From positions 1 through 40,085 of the forward strand of contig NZ_JAHQUY010000028.1 in the NCBI RefSeq assembly GCF_019052365.1: a stretch of 40,085 bases of DNA. The letters run 5' to 3'. Source of the DNA: Leyella stercorea. Its GTDB lineage: Bacteria; Bacteroidota; Bacteroidia; Bacteroidales; Bacteroidaceae. Under the pieces are notes generated by a model that was not told the DNA's origin, did not search any database, and saw nothing but the letters and a program-made list of their open reading frames with translations. Shown piece after piece: positions 34,444-40,085 of this stretch. Both the position numbers and the translations under genes were made by a program. How positions within the stretch are numbered: position 1 is the first letter of the stretch; each line of letters begins with the position of its first letter.

Positions 34444-35778
34444 ATGTCAGATAATGAGAATAACAACAATGATTTGATGTCGGACGGTGGCTCATCACCA
34501 CCTACGGATCAAGTTTCACAAACTGATGCACCAGCGGTTGGCTCTGAAAACAACGACACAAGCTCAGCGGAGAAGGAAGAAGAGAAGCCACAGGCTCCTT
34601 CTGCAGACAATGACAAAGATGAAGGTCAAGGTCAAGAAACTGAAGGAGGAGAAAAGCCTGACGGAAACAAGAAGGAAGATAAGAACGACCTTTCCGATCA
34701 ACTTAAAGAAGCCGGCAAGTCTTTAACCCAAAAATATAATGAGCTTTTGGAAGCTAAAAAGAACGATAATAAAAAGGATTCCTTAGGCGATCAGATGAAA
34801 GATCTGAACGAAGTGCAGGTTGACAAAGCTTTCGTTTCCGACTCTATTAATCTGTTGGGCAAAATCTCTTTCGACGAACTTATCGGCAATCCGCTCCGTG
34901 CTGCTGTGAAAGCGCAGCGCGACCTGGCAAAGGAAACGCTTAGCTACATACGCGAAGAAGGCATAAAAGTGGACGAAGACGGACAAGGACAGATAACTTA
35001 CGTTACGATGAACTTCTTCCGCGACGGCAAGCAGGTGAAGATGCGTGTGCCGCTTCTCACATTGATGCCGGTTCCGCGACTCTCCATCTCTACGATGAGC
35101 TATACGTTCAAGGCTAAGGTGAACGCTATGTCTGGAGTTGTTGCTTCGGTAGGCAGCGGTGGCACACCCATCAACGCCGGAATGTCAACAGACAACGGCA
35201 GCAAGTCGGCAGTTTCGGCAAAACCGGCTAAGGACTCTTCTGCGAAAGGCAATAACGAAGAAACTGGAGACAAGCCTGCTACTTCAACAGACAATTCCGC
35301 TGCTTCATCAAACAAAACTGCTACAAGTGCTGCTGGCGCTAAGCCTACGATAGCTACGACACCGACAATGTCCGTCGGCTACTCGTCGAAGAAAGACTCC
35401 GGCGCAACTCGCGACTCGCGCTACAGCGTGGAGACGACGATGGACATCAGCATCACAGCCAGCGAAGGCGAGATGCCACGCGGCATCGACCGATTGCTTG
35501 GAGTGCTCGACGACTCGACAGAAGTGATCGACCCGAAGGGCACGCTACAAGTTTCGGCAGATCGTATATCGCTCGTGAACAACTACGGAGTCATATCTGT
35601 ATCATACCGCAACGGCAAAGGCGCTTACGCACCAACAGAAGTCACCTGCGACCCGATTGAAGGCGAAGCAAAGCCCGACATGCTGGAGAGTGGCGACGAA
35701 ATGCTGCTTATCTTCAAGGCTAAAGGTGTCTACATGGTTTCCGCCGGCGAACTGACTCGCATTGTATTTGTATCATAA
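34444..35778 (+). CDS. DUF2589-type protein with acidic head and Ala/Ser/Thr insert, paralogue 3
   Basis: A 444-residue member. Residues 1-135 are a highly charged, Asp/Glu/Lys/Gln-rich, probably disordered head ending in a Lys-rich helical part. The family core begins with Ile-Ser-Phe-Asp-Glu-Leu-Ile-Gly-Asn-Pro-Leu (141-151). The hairpin (Val-Pro-Leu-Leu-Thr-Leu-Met-Pro-Val-Pro, about 202-211) is followed by an Ala/Ser/Thr-rich insert (about 230-310), then Ser-Lys-Lys-Asp-Ser ... Ser-Arg-Tyr-Ser-Val-Glu and Met-Pro-Arg-Gly-Ile-Asp-Arg-Leu-Leu (about 345-356). The C-terminal beta domain resembles that of paralogues 1 and 2. Function is unknown. The disordered insertions suggest exposed loops on an assembled structure (inference). 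Confidence 0.83.
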   Translation: MSDNENNNNDLMSDGGSSPPTDQVSQTDAPAVGSENNDTSSAEKEEEKPQAPSADNDKDEGQGQETEGGEKPDGNKKEDKNDLSDQLKEAGKSLTQKYNELLEAKKNDNKKDSLGDQMKDLNEVQVDKAFVSDSINLLGKISFDELIGNPLRAAVKAQRDLAKETLSYIREEGIKVDEDGQGQITYVTMNFFRDGKQVKMRVPLLTLMPVPRLSISTMSYTFKAKVNAMSGVVASVGSGGTPINAGMSTDNGSKSAVSAKPAKDSSAKGNNEETGDKPATSTDNSAASSNKTATSAAGAKPTIATTPTMSVGYSSKKDSGATRDSRYSVETTMDISITASEGEMPRGIDRLLGVLDDSTEVIDPKGTLQVSADRISLVNNYGVISVSYRNGKGAYAPTEVTCDPIEGEAKPDMLESGDEMLLIFKAKGVYMVSAGELTRIVFVS

Positions 35779-35792
35779 AAACCCATTTAAGT

Positions 35793-36134
35793 ATGGCAAG
35801 ACTACAAGATGTTATAGCCTCAGTGCTGCGCGACGTTCTGTCTGCGCAGCACCAGGCAAACCTATTAACAGAGTCGCTCGCCGACCAGTATCGTGAAGCG
35901 GGCGTCATGCACCAACTCAATCTGCCCGCCGTGACAATCGGCGACCTTGAGTTGTCGTTCCGTTTCGCAATCGAAGACACTTGCGAACTGTTCGAAGAAA
36001 AGTCGGAAGACGAAATAAAGGCGTTGGACGTGATTGTGGACGCCGAACAGCTGGCAGAACTGCCAGAGAGCGCTATACACAACATCACGCTGAAGGTGTC
36101 TACGCGCAACGGCGTAAAGATTTCTGAAACATAA
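35793..36134 (+). CDS. Short DUF2589-associated protein (diverged member 4)
   Basis: A 113-residue protein, 14 bases after paralogue 3. It begins with an amphipathic helix (Leu-Gln-Asp-Val-Ile-Ala-Ser-Val-Leu-Arg-Asp-Val-Leu). A segment Leu-Pro-Ala-Val-Thr-Ile-Gly-Asp-Leu-Glu-Leu-Ser-Phe-Arg-Phe (about 45-60) aligns with the hydrophobic hairpin block of the larger paralogues. It then ends with an acidic helix and a short beta stretch. The Pro-x-Gly-Met helix block is absent. I take it as a minimal or distant relative; homology is not certain. There is no signal peptide or membrane segment. Function is unknown. Confidence 0.72.
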   Translation: MARLQDVIASVLRDVLSAQHQANLLTESLADQYREAGVMHQLNLPAVTIGDLELSFRFAIEDTCELFEEKSEDEIKALDVIVDAEQLAELPESAIHNITLKVSTRNGVKISET

Positions 36135-36153
36135 AACCTCTGATAATACGACT

Positions 36154-36852
36154 ATGGCTGATATTGACAACAACCAAAATGCGGAGAATACGCAACTGCC
36201 AGCCGAATTTAACGATTCGACTGATATGAACTTGGCAGACATGCTGAGCGCATTGATTGAGTCGACTATCGCAGCCGACCAGAAGGCAGCCGAGGATTAT
36301 CTGGATGTGTTGCGTACGTATGCGTTGGAACCTGCGAACGGTTCGAACGGACACGAACGGCTGAAGATGGTCGACTTCGAGATGACCGACTCTAACGGAC
36401 GCGAGCAAATAGTGTCTATTCCGAAACTCTCGCTGTTGCCGCTACCTTTGCTGCGTGTGGCAGAAGCTACGTTCGACATCGAAGCGCAAATCGACATTTC
36501 TACTGCGACAAAGCATGATGTGAAGGAATTCGAGGAGAACTACCCTATCTACAACCAAAAGAAGAAAAAGACAAGCATCGACGACCTCAGCAAGGAAGAG
36601 CAAGAAATATTGCTGAAAAAAATCAAGTCGCTTGCAGGTATTCGTGTACGACTTGGCAACCAACGCACGCCGAAAAAGAGAAATCCTTTGCTACGCAGCG
36701 GAAAGACTACAACGAACGAAACCACCTCGATGCAGAAGATGACGAACGTGAAGGTGCACATAAAACTCGAACCGGTGCTGCTGCCCGACGGCATGCGCGG
36801 TCTGCTACAAGCCACCGAGAACACTATCAAGGTGGTGGATAAACAGAACTAA
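36154..36852 (+). CDS. Diverged DUF2589-type protein (member 5)
   Basis: A 232-residue protein that keeps the family layout with altered motifs. The N-terminal helix reads Met-Asn-Leu-Ala-Asp-Met-Leu-Ser-Ala-Leu-Ile-Glu-Ser (about 27-40) where others have Leu-Ile-Gly-Gly-Pro-Leu. The hairpin is Ile-Pro-Lys-Leu-Ser-Leu-Leu-Pro-Leu-Pro-Leu-Leu (about 89-101), and the last block is Leu-Leu-Pro-Asp-Gly-Met-Arg-Gly-Leu-Leu-Gln (about 209-219) near the C-terminus. A Lys-rich insert (about 128-150) with Lys-Lys-Lys-Lys and a basic stretch near 170-180 separate them. It lacks the C-terminal beta domain. Spacing of 19 bases from the previous gene supports an operon. Confidence 0.75.
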   Translation: MADIDNNQNAENTQLPAEFNDSTDMNLADMLSALIESTIAADQKAAEDYLDVLRTYALEPANGSNGHERLKMVDFEMTDSNGREQIVSIPKLSLLPLPLLRVAEATFDIEAQIDISTATKHDVKEFEENYPIYNQKKKKTSIDDLSKEEQEILLKKIKSLAGIRVRLGNQRTPKKRNPLLRSGKTTTNETTSMQKMTNVKVHIKLEPVLLPDGMRGLLQATENTIKVVDKQN

Positions 36853-36887
36853 CAAATTAATAACAAAAACCATTAACACTTTCAGCT

Positions 36888-37115
36888 ATGATGAACAACA
36901 ATCAGCAAAAGACCCCAGGACTCAACTGTCCGCAGTGTGGAGCATTCATTCCTACATCCATCCCCGAACTGCTTTATTCAAGCGGACTTCACTGTATGCA
37001 TTGCGGTCTGACACTCACTATAAACCGCAACGAATCGAAACGTGCGATGGAGATACTGAAAAACGTAAACGATGCACAGCAAAACCTGAACAAGGCAAGT
37101 TCTTTCCAACGATAA
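36888..37115 (+). CDS. Small zinc-ribbon protein
   Basis: A 75-residue protein with C14-x2-C17 and C36-x2-C39, a four-cysteine zinc-ribbon or treble-clef pattern with an 18-residue gap. It is followed by a basic, helical C-terminus (Arg-Asn-Glu-Ser-Lys-Arg-Ala-Met-Glu-Ile-Leu-Lys). It lies 35 bases after member 5 and 12 bases before paralogue 6, so it is an integral operon member. It could bind nucleic acid or serve as an assembly clamp. No signal peptide. Two adjacent ATG codons (36888, 36891) can serve as start. Function is unknown. Confidence 0.78.
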   Translation: MMNNNQQKTPGLNCPQCGAFIPTSIPELLYSSGLHCMHCGLTLTINRNESKRAMEILKNVNDAQQNLNKASSFQR

Positions 37116-37127
37116 ATACTATAGACT

Positions 37128-38501
37128 ATGGCAGATGGACCTAATACAAACTCTGGTAGCAAGGTCGCGAGCGCCCTCAATTCCATTCCTTTTGGAAACA
37201 TCATAGGCGGTCCGCTGGCTGCGTGCGTACGTGCTCAAGCAGAGGCTGCGCAAACCACCATCGACTTCATACGCGGCTTTACAATGACCAACTCAGAACT
37301 CGATCCGGAAGGCGTCGAGCCAATCACCGTCACCTTTACATTCATCATGAATGGAGAGAAAACACGCATGACAGTGCCGCTTATGACCATCGTGCCTATT
37401 CCATATATGCACATCGACTACGTCAACCTGAACTTCACAGCGGATATCACTGCATGCGACGACGGAAAGATGGAGGCGAAATATGCTACGGAAGGCTATA
37501 CACGCACCGAGGACGACGAGCAATCGGTATCTGTTGAGAGCAAGATGGGCATCAATGTACGCGCCTCAACAAGCTCTATGCCTTCTGGCATGGCGAAGAT
37601 GCTCGAATTCTTCACAAACAATCTCATCGTGCACGATACGCTCACGCCTCAGCAGGTGGAGGACATGAAACGAGAAGCTGAACGCAAACGCCTCGAACAC
37701 ATTAAAAATAAAGAGCGTATGGTGGGTGCTCTTGTAAATGCTTTGGCTGAATACAAAAAGCAAGAGTCTGAACGTGAAGAGCAGAGAAGGAACGAAGAAC
37801 TGAAGAAACAAGAAGAACTGAGAAAGCAAGAGGAGGAACGCAAGAAGAAGGAAGAGCAGGAAAGACTTGAGAAACTGCGCAGAGAAGAGGAAGCTCGAAA
37901 GAAGGAAGAAGAACGACTCGAAAAAATGCGCATAGAGGCCGAACTGCAGAAAAAACAAGAGCAGGAAAGACTCGAGAAACTGCGCAGAGAAGAGGAAGCT
38001 CGAAAGAAGAAGGAAGAAGAAGAGCAAAAGAAGAGAGATTGGGACAAATTCATTGAGCAAAGAAAGATGGCCAACCTTGCAAGCCGCATAAGCAAAGTGC
38101 ATGTTGACCCTCAAAAACCATTCGCATTGCCTCCGACAAATAGCGGAAAACCTCACCCTTGCTGTACATTCGATCCTACTCAAAGCATAAAATGGAACAT
38201 TGACCGCCAGGAAAGACTGCGCAAAGCATGCAAGAAGAAAGACTGGCTGCGAAATCATCTGATACGTGCACTTTATACGGCATACTACATATACCCGTAT
38301 GACATCAACTCAAAAGAAGGCAAACGTATTCTTAAAAGAGAATTGGAGGCTTTCGAAAAACGCCCCAACGGATGGTATACGTATGGCGAACCATATAACA
38401 ACACCATAACCAACGGCTATCGTAGAAACGGTGCCATCGACACGGCATACACGGAGTTCGTTAGTTATATATTAGAAAACGAACGCAAACGCAATAAGTA
38501 A
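37128..38501 (+). CDS. DUF2589-type protein with long Lys/Glu coiled coil, paralogue 6
   Basis: A 457-residue protein. The family core is N-terminal: Ile-Pro-Phe-Gly-Asn-Ile-Ile-Gly-Gly-Pro-Leu-Ala-Ala-Cys (about 22-35), Val-Pro-Leu-Met-Thr-Ile-Val-Pro-Ile-Pro-Tyr (about 84-95) and Met-Pro-Ser-Gly-Met-Ala-Lys-Met-Leu (about 152-160). Instead of the C-terminal beta domain it has a continuous charged helix of roughly 130 residues (about 180-310), dominated by Glu, Lys, Arg and Gln, predicted as a coiled coil or single alpha-helix. A compact C-terminal domain follows (about 320-457), rich in Tyr, Lys and Asn, which I do not recognise. The stop overlaps the next start (TAATG), so translation is coupled. 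Function is unknown; it may be a spacer or scaffold. Confidence 0.85.
   Translation: MADGPNTNSGSKVASALNSIPFGNIIGGPLAACVRAQAEAAQTTIDFIRGFTMTNSELDPEGVEPITVTFTFIMNGEKTRMTVPLMTIVPIPYMHIDYVNLNFTADITACDDGKMEAKYATEGYTRTEDDEQSVSVESKMGINVRASTSSMPSGMAKMLEFFTNNLIVHDTLTPQQVEDMKREAERKRLEHIKNKERMVGALVNALAEYKKQESEREEQRRNEELKKQEELRKQEEERKKKEEQERLEKLRREEEARKKEEERLEKMRIEAELQKKQEQERLEKLRREEEARKKKEEEEQKKRDWDKFIEQRKMANLASRISKVHVDPQKPFALPPTNSGKPHPCCTFDPTQSIKWNIDRQERLRKACKKKDWLRNHLIRALYTAYYIYPYDINSKEGKRILKRELEAFEKRPNGWYTYGEPYNNTITNGYRRNGAIDTAYTEFVSYILENERKRNK
37854..38010 (+). repeat. 105-bp in-frame duplication inside the coiled-coil gene
   Basis: A segment of about 50 bases beginning GAGCAGGAAAGA occurs at 37854 and again at 37959, exactly 105 bases (35 codons) apart. 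It differs by one base through GAGGAAGCTCGAAAGAAG. This shows recent lengthening of the helix by 35 residues, five heptads. Confidence 0.85.
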
Positions 38502-39031
38502 TGGACGATCAAGAAAAAAAGCACGACAACTTTTGGCTCTCTGAGATGATACGCAATACGCTCTCCGTATGCAACACTGAACAGCAAAAGGCAACGGAGA
38601 TGGCGATAGAGATGATCGGGCGTGAGGCGTTCTGCGACAACGGCGAACGCTCAGAGCCGGTCATGGTGGCTTTTGCTCTACAGATGAACGGACAAAGCTA
38701 TACTATGCGTGTGCCGCTGCTCTCGCTCGTGCCGCTGCCGTTCCTACAGATTGACAACGCCAACCTCAGCTTCTTCGTCAGCATCATGTCCTCTAAGACC
38801 AACCGACTGCAGGGACTGAAGGTCTCGCTCTCGCCATCCAACAAGCAGCTCGAGGAGTCTGCCGTCTCTCAGTACGACCTGCGCAACAACATACGTGTAG
38901 AGATAAAGGCTGAAGCGCAACTGCCCTCACCCGGACTCGCCCGACTGCTGCAGATTGCCGCCGCAAACGGCATGAGCATCCGACCGCTCCACTCTGCAAC
39001 GCCGCCCGACACGCCCAACAACACCCTATAA
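38501..39031 (+). CDS. Diverged short DUF2589-type protein (member 7)
   Basis: A 176-residue member whose ATG overlaps the previous stop by one base. It retains the hairpin Val-Pro-Leu-Leu-Ser-Leu-Val-Pro-Leu-Pro-Phe-Leu (about 73-84) and a final Leu-Pro-Ser-Pro-Gly-Leu-Ala-Arg-Leu-Leu-Gln (about 144-154). The N-terminal helix has lost Leu-Ile-Gly-Gly-Pro-Leu (here Met-Ile-Arg-Asn-Thr-Leu-Ser-Val-Cys). No insert or beta tail is present, so it is close to the bare core. No signal peptide. Coupled translation with the coiled-coil protein suggests that the two bind each other (inference). Confidence 0.78.
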   Translation: MDDQEKKHDNFWLSEMIRNTLSVCNTEQQKATEMAIEMIGREAFCDNGERSEPVMVAFALQMNGQSYTMRVPLLSLVPLPFLQIDNANLSFFVSIMSSKTNRLQGLKVSLSPSNKQLEESAVSQYDLRNNIRVEIKAEAQLPSPGLARLLQIAAANGMSIRPLHSATPPDTPNNTL

Positions 39032-39072
39032 GAACAATAATATTTTTACAATAACCCTCTAAACCCAAGAAT

Positions 39073-39999
39073 ATGGCTCTACCCGTTGACAACCAAGAAA
39101 GCCTTCTTCAAGAGCTCGACTTCAACCGCATACTCGGCGCTCCGCTCTCAGCCTGCGTCAACGCGCAAGAAGAAGCGGCGCAGGCCACACTACAATACCT
39201 CAACGAGGTGGTATTCACACAGACTGGCGACGACGACTCCAGCCTCGAACCCGTCACCGTCTCGTTCTACTTCGAGTCAGCAGGACAAGTTCATCGCATC
39301 GTCATGCCGCTGCTCCTCATCGTGCCCGTACCTTATCTGCAGATAGACCGCGTCGACCTCACATTTCAGGCCACCGTCACAGAGAGCCGGATGAATCACG
39401 ACACAAGAAAGCTCTCTCTGAAAGCCAAATACTCTGCGCCTGGCGACTCTGCCGAAGTGAGCAAGGAGACGAAAGCCGAGTACATGAACAAGCGCTGCAT
39501 CGACATCAATCTCAGCGTTACTTCAGCCGATATGCCGATGGGCATCTCGAAGCTCCTCGAAATCTTCAACAACCAACTCGTTGAGGTGAAGCCCGACGAG
39601 CCCGAAGTGCTACCCGAGCCAACACCAGCAGAGAAGCCAAAGCCCACAGAGCAACCTACCGAAAACAAGGCTGCTACTCCAACAACACCTAAGCCCGAAA
39701 AGGAAGAGAAGAAGGAGGAGCAGAAGCCTGAAGAGCCGAAGACAGAGGAAGTGAAGCAGCCCGAAATGAAGTACAACATACTCCTGCTGGGCAAGATAAC
39801 CAACGCCCAAAAGTCCGACATACTCAACATCGTCAGCAGGTATTGCCGCTCGAGCTACAAGCTCTCGCCCTCAGCGCTCAACAACATACTGAAGGCTAAG
39901 AAGCACACCATCCCCGTAGAGGACACACAGGAAAACGTCAAGACAATTATCGACGCCCTCAAGCAAAAGAAGATTGCAGCAAGCGCCGTCGAAGTATAA
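39073..39999 (+). CDS. DUF2589-type protein with L7/L12-like C-terminal domain, paralogue 8
   Basis: A 308-residue protein. The core shows Leu-Asp-Phe-Asn-Arg-Ile-Leu-Gly-Ala-Pro-Leu-Ser-Ala-Cys (about 11-24), Met-Pro-Leu-Leu-Leu-Ile-Val-Pro-Val-Pro-Tyr (about 77-88) and Met-Pro-Met-Gly-Ile-Ser-Lys-Leu-Leu-Glu (about 154-163). A Pro/Glu/Lys/Thr-rich linker (about 175-230) leads to a domain of about 75 residues. That domain has a beta-alpha-alpha-beta-alpha-beta pattern (Tyr-Asn-Ile-Leu-Leu, then two helices, and Ala-Ser-Ala-Val-Glu-Val at the end) that resembles the C-terminal fold of ribosomal protein L7/L12. It is the last gene before a strong terminator. Function is unknown; the tail probably recruits a partner. 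Confidence 0.84.
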   Translation: MALPVDNQESLLQELDFNRILGAPLSACVNAQEEAAQATLQYLNEVVFTQTGDDDSSLEPVTVSFYFESAGQVHRIVMPLLLIVPVPYLQIDRVDLTFQATVTESRMNHDTRKLSLKAKYSAPGDSAEVSKETKAEYMNKRCIDINLSVTSADMPMGISKLLEIFNNQLVEVKPDEPEVLPEPTPAEKPKPTEQPTENKAATPTTPKPEKEEKKEEQKPEEPKTEEVKQPEMKYNILLLGKITNAQKSDILNIVSRYCRSSYKLSPSALNNILKAKKHTIPVEDTQENVKTIIDALKQKKIAASAVEV

Positions 40000-40045
40000 A
40001 AGTTGCAACCTTCGCATTCATAGTTTTTAACCCAAATCGGTCATT

Positions 40046-40085
40046 AGGATTTCTCTGTGTCGTACGGCAAAGAGAAATCCTTTAA
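40046..40085 (+). terminator. Terminator at the end of the DUF2589 cluster
   Basis: A perfect 11-bp stem (AGGATTTCTCT 40046-40056 with 40071-40081, 14-base loop) lies 46 bases after the last gene and runs into T residues at the window edge. It closes the plus-strand cluster. Confidence 0.75.

Noticed and set aside
31682..39999. Prophage or tailocin remnant
   Set aside because: The muramidase is lysin-like, but no portal, terminase, capsid, sheath, baseplate or integrase gene can be recognised, so a phage label is not supported.

Overview
The window looks like a chromosomal segment of a Bacteroidales bacterium, most likely Prevotella or a close relative. Several genes are preceded by the Bacteroidetes-type promoter (TTTG, 19-20 bases, TAnnTTTG). 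Secreted proteins end in Por/T9SS-type sorting tails, a class II (B12-dependent) ribonucleotide reductase is present, and AT-rich intergenic repeats of 'caaaactcaaaattc' type occur. No rRNA, tRNA, CRISPR array or insertion sequence was recognised.

Layout. (1) 1-2370 is an AT-rich accessory stretch with a lipoprotein gene cut by the left edge, a membrane-anchored protein of unknown function and a 5'-truncated HipA-like kinase remnant. (2) 2374-11413 is core: a MetE-like methyltransferase divergent from an Lrp/AsnC regulator, class II ribonucleotide reductase, dihydroneopterin aldolase (folB), a cell-wall amidase followed by an MCE/MlaD lipid-transport protein, and dnaA. (3) 11525-23782, minus strand, holds a P-type calcium ATPase and a run of four large secreted proteins with T9SS-like tails; two carry Omp28/thioredoxin-like domains, one of which lacks its CxxC. 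(4) 23783-24307 is non-coding and contains a perfect-register 22-bp tandem repeat of six units. (5) 24308-31405, plus strand, holds a GH29 alpha-L-fucosidase, the rRNA methyltransferase RlmD, an OprO/P-type porin, a small membrane protein and a GH20 beta-hexosaminidase. The two glycosidases fit trimming of fucosylated, GlcNAc-containing host glycans. (6) 31682-39999 is a tightly packed plus-strand cluster: a cytoplasmic-type N-acetylmuramidase, then eight related proteins of DUF2589 type (five clear, three diverged) and a small zinc-ribbon protein. The cluster ends at a strong terminator at the right edge.

The DUF2589 cluster is the most interesting part. The family has no known function as far as I know. 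The eight members share an N-terminal helix motif, a hydrophobic beta-hairpin motif and a P-x-G-[MI] helix motif, but carry very different extensions: an acidic low-complexity head, a long Lys/Glu coiled coil with an internal 105-bp duplication, and a tail that resembles the ribosomal L7/L12 C-terminal fold. Their packing behind a peptidoglycan hydrolase without a signal peptide suggests one multi-subunit assembly, which is inference only.

Other structure worth noting: a dispersed palindrome present in three intergenic regions, nearly abutting divergent promoters between the MetE-like and Lrp genes, and a perfect 17-bp inverted repeat that swallows the 3' end of rlmD.
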